Source: Progne subis subis (taxonomy: Eukaryota > Chordata > Aves > Passeriformes > Hirundinidae). Taken from it: a stretch of 64,000 nt of DNA. The DNA is taken from the NCBI GenBank assembly GCA_022316685.1, contig JAKJHU010000185.1, positions 248,001-312,000 of the forward strand. Direction: 5' to 3'. Positions 36,785 through 47,815 of this stretch are shown piece by piece. The translations under genes and the position numbers were made by a program. The notes under the pieces were generated by a model. The model saw nothing but the letters and a program-made list of their open reading frames with translations. It had not been told where the DNA came from and searched no databases. How positions within the stretch are numbered: position 1 is the stretch's first letter; each line of letters opens with the position of its first letter.

Positions 36785-37589
36785 AAAGATAGCATCATTT
36801 CATACAAAACCAGCACCTCATGCTGGGAAAATCATGTGCCAGTGAATGTTTGAAATTAATGCCACCACAATGTTATCTGGTTATGCACAGGAATGTTTTT
36901 TTGTTGGAAATTCCCACCTTTCTGCTGTTGGGAAGGAAACCACTGAGCTAGAAGTTCATTCAGAGGGGCCCAGGAGAGTAGTTTTAAATGTCATGATCTT
37001 ACAGCAAAAAGGTTTTGATCAGAGCATGGTATCCGGGACTGAAAATTTAGACATGCATTTCTTCACTTTTGATGTCCTTAGTTTTCCTGTGGAATTGGAT
37101 GCTAAAGTCCTTCAGGACTCATGGTCAAATAAATTTTTGAGCAGTTATCTCTGTGAATGTTACCTGAAAATTTTGGAAGGTTAAAAGAAGGATATAACTT
37201 TTTTTCTTCTTTATGTTACTTAAGGAAAGGCATACGTTTCAGAAAATAGAATGGTTCACGATTTCCAAGGATCTCTTATTCTGCTTGTCATCATCTTAAC
37301 ATTAAATTTCAAGGGACAATCAGTCTGAACAACATTATTCATGTTAATCCTTCTTCCTGATTTTAAAATAGGGGGTAGTCTAACGACAGAAGAAGAGCAC
37401 ATCAGAAACTGTATCTGCAATGTTTTAACTAACCAAGACAGTTGTAGTTTTAAAATCTGACCATTAAGCATTCCAGCATGTTTCCCCTGATCACTAAAAA
37501 GGATTTTTTTTCAGAGAGTTAAAGTACTGGTTTAGAAATTAGTTCATTGTCAGAAAAAGATGAGTAGTCGATGTGTTGTATAATATGTT
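36785..37589. other. Unassigned stretch with one 112-codon open frame
   Basis: The plus-strand frame 36846-37184 encodes 112 residues with ordinary composition, ending KFLSSYLCECYLKILEG, but I recognise no family, splice context or start context. It is treated as an open frame of unknown meaning. Confidence 0.35.
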
Positions 37590-37935
37590 CCAGACTGTTG
37601 CTGTAGAGATGGACAAGACACCTTTTTGCAAGCAACAATAGTGATCTTTTTTGCTCACAGCTCATATTTATATGGTTTCTGAAAACATAGTGTTTAATTC
37701 TAATTGATTAGTAACATTTTGCTACCCAATTCATTGGTTAGTAGTTGATCGTGTACGTGCCCACTAAGGGCTTTCTTCCTTAAAGATGTTTACATTCTTT
37801 TCTCATGGGTACAAGCTGATTCTCATGGGTACAGGTTCCTTTTCTCATGGGCGCAGGCTGGTCAAGTCAAAGCCACTTGTGTCTGTGAGGCCTTCAGGCC
37901 AGCTGTTACCTGTCACATCAGACTTTGCTAAATTT
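37590..37935 (-). mobile_element. LTR-like fragment, low certainty
   Basis: On the plus strand GGACAAGACACC, GCAAGCAACAATAGTGATCT, GCTCACAGCTCATATTTATA and GCTACCCAATTCATTGGTTA resemble the antisense of an avian ERV LTR: a poly-A-signal remnant, then TATAAATATGAGC read on the minus strand, then U3. The ends are unclear and I cannot place a target duplication. A tandem repeat lies inside it. Confidence 0.4.
37801..37861 (+). repeat. Three tandem copies of a 20-22 base unit
   Basis: The word TCTCATGGG starts at 37801, 37821 and 37843, each followed by TACAAGCTG, TACAGGTTC or CGCAGGCTG. Tandem motifs of this size are common in retroviral U3 regions, which fits the LTR-like context. Confidence 0.85.
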
Positions 37936-38618
37936 AGCCTGTGGTTCTTTCTGGTTTGTTGTTCTCTCTGGTGTGTTGTGTATGTTCGTATATGCATATA
38001 TCTTATGCCTCACATACGAGGATGGTTAGCAGAATACAATAGTGGCTGCTCTTGCACAAGTAGTAAATGTCTTTCCTCTCACAGAATAATCTTGTAATTT
38101 AGTGCTTGGCCATGTCACAGCCATTTAAAAACAGTATATATGCACTCAGTAGGACAGAACCATCTCTATTCTTGGAAGAATATCATTGTGATGACTTTTA
38201 TTTTTTTAGTAACCACAGTAATCTATATTCTTCATCAAATTAGCATCTTGTCAAATTTGGTCTTAGCAGTTTACCTCCATGACTTATAATATGGATCATA
38301 TTTGCTACATAATAGAGCTTTAATGAGTGAAGATAATAAATTAAAAATGTATGGGTTTTGCAAACTCATATTTTCTCTTATGCATTCTTCTGATTACTGG
38401 TGATCAGGTTTTAGTAAAAATTTCTGTAAAATTTAGTAAAGATTTCTGTATATGCTGTATGTTCAAAAACACTCAACTATCAATGCATTCGATGGGAAAG
38501 ACATTTGACCTTGGATGTAAAAGTAAATTAAAATGTTTCTTAGAGTGGTGAGGGGCAGAGAACAAGGTTAAAGTTTGTTGCTCTGCAAATTTTATTGGTT
38601 TCAAAAGGACACAGCCCT
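37936..38618. other. Unassigned spacer
   Basis: Nothing recognised; AT-rich. Confidence 0.5.
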
Positions 38619-38771
38619 GGGAAAACAAAAACAAACAAACAAAAAACCCAAACAAACAAACAAAAAAAAAAAGGGGGGGGGGAAACAACAAAGGAAAAAA
38701 AAAATCAACAAAAAAAGAACCACAAAACCCCCCTCAAAACAACAACACCACCAAAAAAAAAAAAAAACCCA
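38619..38771 (-). repeat. A/C-rich low-complexity tract with a G10 run
   Basis: The plus strand is almost all A and C (ACAAACAAAC and CCAAAC units), interrupted by ten G at 38673-38682. On the minus strand it is a T/G tract of the same style as those at 36611 and 40063, so it is listed on the minus strand. The lysine/asparagine-rich frames across it are artefacts. Confidence 0.95.
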
Positions 38772-40062
38772 CCCAGTGCAGGAAGGTATGAGACTTCACA
38801 GAAAGAAATTTTTTCTGCTATTTCCCTGAATAAAGGAACCTGGATTAAAGGTGATCTGCTCTGAGATCAGGTAGAAGATAGAGAGCAGCACAAAATATTG
38901 GGGAAGGTGCAAAAACTTCTTGTGGTGTCTGAAAAGATACATGATATATTAATTGGTTTAATTGCAGTGGAATTAAATGAGATTTCTATTTTGAGTTATC
39001 TTTCATGAGACAGTATCTGAGAGTGATTTATAGATCTCAATGAGTTAAAGATGAAGCTGAGAAAGATCATTAGCACATCATTTACAAAGGCACATTTTTT
39101 TAAGCTGAGGAAACTATGGCTTGCTCCTCAGTGAACTATCCAGTTTAAAAAAAAAAAAAATGAAAAAATTTAGGAGAATTAGAATTTTAAAGAGTTGTTT
39201 GGCAGCAGTTTCCATTTTTTTTACCACCTGAAACTAAGTAGCCATATCACTGCTACCTGGAAAGGAACGAAATAATTTGCCTCCACATGAATTGTTTTTA
39301 AGAAAACACCAGAGTTCATTAGAAGAACCTGAAAAAAGCATTTGTCATGTGACTTTAACAGATGGGTGGGGTTTATCTGCTGATGTCTCCCTTTATATCA
39401 AAGGGCCATGACAGGGGGGAAGCATGTATTCTCTGTGGAACTGTGTTCCAGGACTTGAAGGATGCATTACTGTTCATTGAAGGTAGGTTTTTGCTGGATG
39501 TGAAGTTACTGTTGGCTAATAACCCTTCTTTCTTCTGCATCTCAGACCTAAAAAATTACAGGAAACAGCTAGAGAGTGTGTGAATGTTTCATAGTTGCCC
39601 TTTTCCCCTGCAACTACAGCATAATAACTGTTCATGGAGGTAGGTAACTCTAACTTAATCTCTACAGGAGGCTATAATTGGATCTGACAAGACTGTTTCA
39701 TGACTTATATGAAATTTCATTGATGGGGATTATTTTAATTATTTTTCATTCTATTTCATTGTATTCTCTTTGCTTGACTGGATATTGAGAGTACTAAAGG
39801 TGTTACCTGATATGCTGCTCCTCTTCAGCTTATGTCTCCAGAGCACAGCACTGAACTCTTCTGTCTAGGCTGCTGTGGAGCCAAGTCAAATGGTCCAGAA
39901 ATCCTTGCTTTAGCCTTGGGAATTTCCACTTTTGTTTCTGAAGACTGAAAACGTAACTGTGTTCCCCAAGCCTTTATGTGCCCTTTACACTGGCTCTAGG
40001 GACTCAGCTTCATTTTAGTAGTTCACTGGAAATTGGTGGTGGATGGGGTTTGAGCTTGTCTG
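38772..40062. other. Stretch with one coding-like frame
   Basis: No named repeat. It includes a 14-base A run at about 39147 and the exon-like frame at 39362-39583, listed separately. Confidence 0.45.
39362..39583 (+). other. Coding-like frame, possibly exon 39362-39482 plus read-through
   Basis: The frame starts with ATG directly after an AG (TGACTTTAACAG/ATGGG) and runs 73 codons. A donor-like CATTGAAG/GTAGGT sits at 39483. The peptide has an ordinary globular composition, including GHDRGEACILCGTVFQDLKD and a CxxC pair. I do not recognise it. It may be a small exon, a gene relic or chance. The acceptor is weak in pyrimidines. Confidence 0.2.
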
Positions 40063-40181
40063 GATTTTTTTTTTTTTTTCTTATTATTTTGTTTGTTTGA
40101 GTTTGGTTTTGTTTTTTGGGTTTTTTTTTGGGGGGGGTGTGTTTGGGGTTTTTTTTGTTTGTTCATTTTGGGGGTTTTTTG
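40063..40181 (+). repeat. T/G-rich tract with four G runs
   Basis: T runs up to 15 bases alternate with G runs at 40118-40120 (3), 40130-40137 (8), 40145-40148 (4) and 40170-40174 (5). It is simple sequence. The G-run spacing would allow a G-quadruplex with long T-rich loops. Confidence 0.92.
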
Positions 40182-41154
40182 CTACTTTATGGGTAGGAAG
40201 CACAATCTGTATGTTATCCTTAGAGTCAACCAGAACCTCACAAAATATGTTCTACCAAACCTAACAATCCTTTGTTTGGGAGCTCTAACTCCTACTGCCT
40301 TTGTGTTACAATAAGCTATAGCACTGAAGCCTTGCCTTAATTTGAGATGGTTAAAATGTGTGATGAAATTAAAGAGAAAACAAAGGAACACTTAGCTGAA
40401 CTGTGGTAGTGCTGAGTGATCTTCTGTCATGACCCCATAGAAGAGAGGAAATTGCTGGTAGATGAAGCTCTGCAACAAAATAATTGACAGCAGAATATGG
40501 GAAACTGAGTTTATTAAAATGAACATGTTGCAGATACACCTGGAGTATGAATTGTAATATTGAGCCAGGTAAAGGCAGTCACTGTCAGCAGAGCATGCAA
40601 GATTTGAAACATAGGTATGCAGTAAATCTTAATCCTTGAGCTGGAAGGGTTATCTTTAAAAGAGAGGGTTGTTTTGCTTCTGAAACTATTTAAGAAGCAC
40701 ACAGTAATTTGGTCTTCCTTTTCATGCAGTTTTTAAAGCCCACAAACTCTAAAATTCACAAAATGAAATGTCAGGAGTCCCTTTTAAGTTGGTTTGTTTT
40801 TTTTTTTTTCCCACTGAGCTTGTTTGTACAATGAATTTCAGATGCTGACTGCTTTTTCTAAAAATTATTAAAACAAGTTCTGTTAAGTGCAGCTTGTCAT
40901 TGATGGAGACATTGCTAGCAATTCCTTAATGGCACGAGTGATTGTGCTACCTCGTATCTGGAGTGTACCAGTGGAACACACCTGAAATGGTCATGCAGGA
41001 AGTCTTCCATGCTTTTTTTTGTAGTCCTAGGAATTAGTTACACCTTTTTCCATCCTGAGATCCTAGCACAATGTTTCTGAACAAATAGGAATGTTCTGAT
41101 TTATTTTGAGAACAAACATAAAGTGCCGTGTTTATATGAAGTTATGAAAGTTGA
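40182..41154. other. Unassigned spacer
   Basis: No gene or repeat family is recognised. A poly-T run of 13 lies at about 40798-40810. Confidence 0.5.
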
Positions 41155-41850
41155 TGTTTGTAGTGGTGCGTGTAGTAGGTGTTTTATTAAGTTGTTATTT
41201 TTGTAAGATTTATAAGTTATTTTTGTAACTGTTCAGTCCACTGTACCCCCCTGTGTTCTGTAATAGTTTTCCCCCTTATGAGTTGGTTATATAACCAGAC
41301 ATTTTATGCCAATCATTCCTCCCCTGCACCTGTCCCTGTCAATCCCCCCTCTCCTCGTGATCGCCCTGTCTGTCACTTGGAGACCCTTCCCTGGATTCTG
41401 GAAAGATCCAGGAGAGGCGTCCGGTGATAGGCTGGTGCCTGGGGAATCCCCTCCTCCCCTCTTGTGATTTGTTAATGGTTTAGAAGTTGACACCCCATGT
41501 TACACCCCTGTGTTCCTTGGTTGATTGACCCATTGTCACCACCCCTGGATCCTCTCCCGTTTATAAGTGGCTGTCAGGCTTTGATCTGGGCTCTCTCTGG
41601 GCAGCAGTGGTCTGAGGTGGAGCTCCTTGCTGGACTCCTCTTGATAAACTACCTTCTACCCTGCCTAAAGAGAGTTGACCCTTTTTCCGTCGCCACAGTC
41701 GCAACTCCATCAGGTCCTCTCGCTGGTGTGGGGAACCAAGAACCCACCGGGAGGAGGTTACTCGCCCTGCCTGTGACCCTGACTGATGCTCGTAGTGGCA
41801 GTGCAGAACTGAGCTAGCCTGCACGCCTGCCTGGCGTGAGGGACACAGCG
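41155..41850 (+). mobile_element. Probable solo LTR of an avian endogenous retrovirus
   Basis: A block of about 700 bases with abrupt change of composition: pyrimidine- and CpG-rich inside AT-rich DNA. It has LTR order: an AT-rich start (TGTTTGTAGTGGTGCGTGTA), a long C/T-rich U3, a TATA-like TTTATAAGTGG at about 41560-41570, an initiator-like GGGCTCTCTCTGGGCAGCAG some 20 bases later, a GATAAA at 41643 where a poly-A signal is expected, and a U5-like tail with TTTTTCCGTCGCCACAGTCG and GGGGAACCAAGAACCCACCG. That layout (CTCTCTCTGG..GCAGCAG, then RATAAACTAC) is shared with avian LTRs that I remember. GAAAG stands at both outer flanks (41146-41150 and 41850-41854) as a possible target duplication, but the element ends would then not be TG...CA, so the limits stay approximate. 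No gag, pol or env is adjacent. Confidence 0.6.
41560..41600 (+). promoter_or_regulatory. Core promoter-like segment of the LTR
   Basis: TTTATAAGTGG at 41560-41570 is followed about 25-30 bases later by pyrimidine-rich GGGCTCTCTCTGGG, the usual spacing of a TATA box and start site in a retroviral U3/R boundary. Activity is not implied. Confidence 0.35.
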
Positions 41851-42424
41851 AAAGACGTTAAAACTCCCTCAGTTGTACTATTTCAGTTTATCTCTTTTTG
41901 CTGAAAGTGAGCAGTTGTGATTATATCCTAAAGGTTAAAAATCCACCCCTTGAAGCCTGTTTCTCAAGTATTCATAGTATACAAAGGAATTTTGTATCCT
42001 TGAAACCAGGAAATACTTTGAGGACAGAGTCTGGGATTTGGACTGTAAATAGTAAATTCAGTTTTACTTTGATAATTCATTTCATGACAGCCACAAGAAA
42101 TAGCCTAAAGTACCCTCTCCTCTTCAGAGAGGAGAGTGGATTCCCAACAACAGATGTGGTTTTTGCAGTGCTCCTGCCAGGTATGATTTGGATAACACTG
42201 TAATTAGCTTTTTTCTCCAAGTTTATGAATTGTCTCTGGCATTGTGTTCTATAATCTTGTTGTAGCTCAGCATGGCTTTGGCTAAAACTTATGCTGGAGC
42301 ATCTTCTTTTGATTAGAGTTGCTATTATTATTTTTAATGTCTAATTACTGACAGAGTAACTTAGTTTCCTTGTTGTTCCCTCCTATGTTTGTCTTTTTTG
42401 ATGAAATTCAGACTTCCATCTGGC
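41851..42424. other. Unassigned spacer
   Basis: Nothing named. An open plus-strand frame at 41898-42203 has no recognisable product. Confidence 0.5.
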
Positions 42425-42480
42425 ATGAACCAGTGTAACTCCATAAAAGTCAGTGCTGATTTACACCAGAGAGAGGAACC
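42425..42480. repeat. Old amniote-type interspersed repeat with partial palindrome
   Basis: AACCAGTGTAACTCCATAAA followed by GTCAGTGCTGATTTACACCA matches the quasi-palindromic word (GTGTAA...CTCCATTGA...TTACACC) that recurs as an ancient repeat in bird, turtle and crocodile DNA. The GTGTAA and TTACAC arms are at 42433-42438 and 42461-42466. The family name is not certain to me. Confidence 0.5.
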
Positions 42481-42609
42481 TTGCTAACAAAATGACTGGG
42501 AGTTCTTATCTTCTTGACCCCTTCATGGGGTCCATTCAGTGTTGTTGTTGTCGTCTTATGCAACAGAAATAATACAAAGAATTAATGTGTCCCTCATTGT
42601 CCTTGTCTC

Positions 42610-42670
42610 CTCGTGGGATAAATACCGCTACGGCGTTCTGTGTGTGCACGTGGGAGTTTTAGCCAAACAC
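42610..42670. other. CpG-retaining patch with a palindromic E-box
   Basis: Six CpG sites fall within about 60 bases (TCG, CCG, ACG, GCG, ACG, ACG), including CACGTG at 42647-42652, in otherwise CpG-poor DNA. It could be a short regulatory element or simply a young or conserved patch. Function is not shown. Confidence 0.4.
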
Positions 42671-45600
42671 GGTTATGGTGGTTTAGTGACTAACTTGTGG
42701 AATTAATTTGTGCAACTGGCACAACTTGCAGCTGCTTTTCTTCATGATTTAGAGACACATCCCTATGTTCCGCTTTACCCTTCTGAAACTGGAGGCAGTG
42801 CAACTGCCGCCACCAAGGCAAGAGAGCAACCTTAAAAGTTCAGGGGTATTCTACAGATAAAAGCTGTTCAAAATTTTATTTCATGGATAGCCTCTAAATT
42901 TCAGTGGCTAAGCTACCTTGGCAAAATGTGAATGATTACCCTAGAAATAAGAGTATCATATTAAAGCAATTTGATTAAATGTTAACTAGTACAGTTAATC
43001 TTTTGTTATTCAAGAGGACTCATATTTGGTTAGAAACCTTCACGTTTAAGTCTGCTTGGCTTTTAGTAAAAAAATGGGGGGTTCTGTTCCCTTCTCATTT
43101 TCACTTTTTATGTATTTTGAAAGTGGAACCCCAAGCCTTCATTTTTTTCAATCTTTTCCATGCTTTGTCTTATATTATTGAATCAGGGGGCTTTTTAAAA
43201 TAGATAAGTATTTATTAATTGATTTTTTTTTCACATTGTAAAATGTACATTTGTACCATATGTTGCCCTTTACCGTTTTTTTTCTGCTCCACAATTCAGT
43301 GGTTTATATGTGTACTGTACCAACATGTTGAAAGACTTAGCTAGTGCAATAAGAAAGGTGACAGTATTATTGTGAGAGAGAAAATAGGACTTCAATACAA
43401 CATTAACTCTGTTAATATTTTATTTGGTAGAGCATATGTCAGCAGAAGTTAGTTTACCTTCTAAAATTGTATCAGAACTGCGGGGTTTGCATGGGTATGT
43501 GAGTAAATTTTTGTAATTAACTGGCACATCATTAAAACTAAATTGTATTAATATCTAGACACACTTAACACTAACCATTACAGAAACTCAGCAATTATCA
43601 CTGGAAAAATCAGTCACATTTTGAAGATAAATAGTAAATAGAAATATCATTTCTCCCTTTGATTAAAACTCAATGAAGCATCTTAATGTAGCCTCTTGCA
43701 CTTTATTTTACAGTTTAGCAAATGACTTTAAGAAGCGTAATCAAAGTTTATGTGCTTGCAGTAATGGCAGCATCCTTCTTGTCTAGGCAGTGGAACACTG
43801 GACCATCAAATACTCATTCACAATCTTACTTTCTCTGCAGGGCTCCTATGATATCATTAGAAGCATTCAACCTAGAATGAAAGTAAGATTTGCAAAAAAA
43901 TATATTCAACTTGTAAATTTTTTTTTTTTTCTTCCCTCAAGTGGCTTAACCTTCAGATAACCCAGTAATTCATAGGTGTCACATTTGAATTGGCTTTAGG
44001 GGATTGGAAAGGGGAGAAGAAAATAAGACTACTGGGCAGTGCCTATCAATCAGACATAGAGCTCTCTAATATATTGCAGATTAGACCACAAACCCTTTCT
44101 CTAGGCAATTAATTTGTGGGTAAGTCTAGATGTAATTCAACTTTAGAAAGTTTTTAAGAACAGAAGTCATTAGCAATAATACAGAATATTTTTCTTGATA
44201 TTTAGGTACTGTGTGGAACATCTCCCATCATTCTAATTGTTTTCATTTGTATCAAGTATTTTGGTGGTGAAACTGAGTTACAGTGAGGCAAATCAATAAA
44301 TAGAAGTCTGATTTCAAGAGGATTTATGTTAGAAATGTGTTAGAAATGGCACACAATACCGCTTGGCTTAGAAATTTTATACTTTTTAAATTCCAAATTC
44401 TGAACTTCAGTGAGAGAAAATAAAACAGCAAAATCTCTATTGGCCAACATAAAAATGTGCAGTGTGTAATCTCTGTAGATCCTATGCCTGCCAAAATTTC
44501 ATTCCCCAGCTGACTTGATTTCACCTGAAGATGTTTATTAGCACAAAACCAGGATATCTGGCATATATGTTTAAAAAGACCAAGGTAGATGTGAAGAAAT
44601 GAGACATAATGGCTTATTGATGTTTTAGGATATTTTAGGAAATGGTTGCAGAGAAGGAAGGGCTTCCTCTGTGATCTATTAATTTTTTCCTAAAGTTCTC
44701 TGCCCGAGGCATAATTAAAATATTCCACTGACATTAGACCTGGTAATCTGTTCCCCCATCTCCAATGAGATATGTGGCTGTAATTAGACTGATGATGCAG
44801 TAATGGTTGGCAGCAGTTTGCAAAGCCTTTGCAAGGTGATGCTCTATCACAATTGAAATATTCTTTCTATTATCACTTTGTGTAGAAATGTAGAAAACAA
44901 GAGGAATGGACTTTACTGCACACTAAGTTAACAATTTTATGCCCTCTATCTGTTCCTCTTAGCTCTTCTGATATGATGCTATTTCCACTAGGCTGAGTAA
45001 GAAAATATGAACCTTAAAAATGCTTCTCTATGATAAGTACTGAAGAGGAACTGCTTATAGTAAGGGACAATGCATGCTGAAAGGTTTCTGTTAGCTATCT
45101 GTGATGAAAATGAAAGAAAAAATATATTTAACTACTAAATGCTGATTCATAATTTGATCACAAAGTTTTATGTGTTTATTTGCTGCCTTTAAAATCATTG
45201 TTCCTTGCTAGAATTTGACTGTAGAGGTCTTTGGTCTGTTACCTTGTCACCTTGCATAGACTCAGCATATTGACCCAAGTCTGATTCAGAAATATTTGCC
45301 TGCATCCTTAGGGAGTCACAGTGATTTCAGTGATTTTGCTCCTCTTTGGGTATCTGTCATATTTTGCAGTTGGAGAGAGATGATGTTATCCAGGGACAGT
45401 GGGGAGGCTAAATGTGGGAGTTTGTTTTGGTTGTTTTTTCCTCCAGTACTACAGGGGCCTCAGACAACGCTGACATCCTTGGTATCTTCTGCTTAACTGC
45501 TCGAGTATTATCCACAAGTTCTAAGGCTTGGACTTTCCTTCTGTATTTCTTGCGGTATGTTAAGTAGATTGATGAGCCACAAATAACAGAGGCTGCAGTA

Positions 45601-47309
45601 AACTTCTGTCTTGGAACCTCAGCAACTGGAAAAGAAAATTATAATTAGAAAATAAAGACAGACATTACTTCCTATTAAAATAATATATTACTAATAAAGA
45701 TTTTCCAAAGATTTTCATTTCTCTTCCTGCCTGGGACTAAACGGCAATGTAGATTAAGTCATCCACACTGTAGTCAAAACAGTATCTGTGTTCATTCAGA
45801 GGCAAAAAACAAACCTTTAATGTCTCTGGGGAAAAAAAAAAATCAAAAAAAATTATGTAAAAATGCACCTCTAGCAAACAGGGTATTAACAGAAAAGCTG
45901 TTGGAAACAGGAAAGGCCATAGAACTCTTTTAAAGGTGGGAAAGTTATTGGATGATAGAAGCCAGCTCTTGAACCAGGGATAGAAAGAAACCTGCACAGA
46001 AAAGTACAAAACTACAAACAATAGCTGAAATAAAAATCTGAATAAAATGTACTCTAAAAATCCCCTTAAAACCGAAAGCATCTACATGTGAAGTAATGAA
46101 TGTGATCAACATTATAATTTTTAGCTTGCTCACAGTTTGCTCTACATCCTAGGATAGCAATTTTGGAGCTGTAGGCTGCAGTACGAGAACAGAGCTGCCC
46201 CTGATACTGCTCTGCAGGTGGCTTTTATAATTTGTACAATATCAGAGTCTTGCAAACACTCTTGTTCGAGCTTTGGGAAAATACAAACTGCCAGGGTGTG
46301 GAGTTTGCCTTGCATTTTTTTGCATTCTACTTGAACTAGTGCTGACTTTTAAATCATATCCTCAAAGCAGTTCAGAATTCTCTTGCAGTTTTTGTGAACA
46401 CGAGTGACCATTTCAGAGAGGCTCTTCAAGAATCATTTCTGTGCTTTTTTGCTATACCACGTCACAAGTGCACTGTATTTTGTCTTGGCTTTGTAATAGC
46501 ATCAGAAAGAATTATTTTACCACCTTCTAAAAAGGTATGTAGGAGTGGTGGAAATTTTTATTTAAACATTTTCATTTTGTCGATAAATAGTCTTTGAAAC
46601 AAGCTTTCTGTGACATGTCATTTTTAAGCAATAAAGTTTTATGATACATTTTCATGTTAAATGAAAAGTTTTTGACAATTCCCCTTTTCTTAGAGAAACA
46701 AACAGGGTGGACTTGGCATCAAGCTAGACTGGCAGAGACTCAAGTCCAATTATCCATGGCTGACTATCTGCCTCAGGTCTTCCAACTACCAGATAAACAT
46801 TTTTAGCCATTTTTCTGTTTTGGAATAGTGTTGTTTTGCTCTCCTTTGCTTTGTTTCCATTTTCTTCTAAAAATACGTTCTTTCCCTGATGCATTGAGAG
46901 AAATATATATGGAGAAACAACAGTAACTAGTGTGAGATGGAAAACATGCTTGTCTGTACATCTGAATTTAAGTGTGGCAGTATATATAAACACCTGTAGT
47001 AAGTGGAAAAATATCTCCTGTCATTTTCACATAGCTTTTAGTTCTTTATTGGGGAATGAAATGAAAAAGGGAGAATGGAGAAAGAGCAATAAAAATAACA
47101 CAAACCTAGAACCTGAAAGAGTTCATCTTCTATAAACCTTGAAGAACTTCAAACAAATTATTTGGTAGTGTTAGTGCACTTTTAAATTATAAAATTAAAA
47201 AAAAAAATAAAATCCAAAAGGCACTGTAATTCCTTTCATATGAGCATAGTAGGCTGGTGTGGTTTGTTGCATTGTGTCACAATATGAATTTTTGTCTAGT
47301 TTATTTAAT
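42671..47309. other. Long non-coding stretch
   Basis: No gene or repeat family is recognised. The part at 44690-44870 is free of simple repeats and holds homeodomain-type TAATTA words (TAATTAGA at 44781-44788, ATAATTAAAA near 44711), which would suit a conserved non-coding element, though that cannot be shown from one genome. Confidence 0.45.
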
Positions 47310-47815
47310 GTTGCAGGGTGCTCTGTGCTGTCATCTCACTACAAGAAATACATTAAGGTACTGAAAAATGTGTGGGGCAATAAAGCTGGTAAAGGATCTG
47401 AAGCCCAAGTCTTATGTGTAATGGCTGAAGGCAGTTGGGGTGTTTATCCTGGAGGAAAAGAAGCTCATGGGGGGGACTTTATTGTTCTCTATAGCCATCT
47501 GAAAGGAGGCTGTAGCCACAGGGGGGTTGGCCTGTTCTCTCAGGTAACTAGTGGAAGGACGAGAGGAAATGGGCTCAAGTTGCACCAAGGGAGGTTTAGA
47601 TTGGATAGCAGGAAAAATTTCTTCACCAAAAGGATTGTCAGGTATTGGAAAAGGCTGTGCTGGGGAATGGTTGAGTCATTTTCCATGGAGATATTTAAAT
47701 GACAGGTAGATGTGGCACTTAGAGACATGGTTTAGTGGTGGGTTTGGTAGTGATAGATTAATGGTTGGACTCAATCTTAGAGGTCTCTTTCAATCAGACC
47801 CAATGTATGATTTTA
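47310..47815 (+). mobile_element. CR1 LINE 3' end, most complete copy
   Basis: Plus-strand CR1 3' region in consensus order: ACTACAAGAAATACATTAAG, GGCAATAAAGCTGGTAAAGG, GCAGTTGGGGTGTTTATCCT, CATCTGAAAGGAGGCTGTAG, GGAAGGACGAGAGGAAATGG, TCAAGTTGCACCAAGGGAGG, TTTCTTCACCAAAAGGATTG, ATTTTCCATGGAGATATTTA, AGAGACATGGTTTAGTGGTG, ATGGTTGGACTCAATCTTAG and the terminal ATGTATGATTTTAT remnant of the ATTCTATGA end. It is 5'-truncated. The 147-codon open frame at 47259-47702 mostly reads through this copy and is not a gene. Confidence 0.92.

Noticed and set aside
36451..36853. Several overlapping frames rich in F, V, C and G
   Set aside because: They read through the T/G tract at 36611-36784.
38575..38864. 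Lysine/glutamine/asparagine-rich frames resembling a nuclear protein
   Set aside because: They translate an A/C tract.
41497..41824. Overlapping frames of about 106 and 87 codons on opposite strands
   Set aside because: Both fall in the LTR-like block; high GC with few stops explains them.
47259..47702. 147-codon plus-strand frame, the longest in the window
   Set aside because: Most of it lies in the CR1 3' region, which is non-coding in the element.
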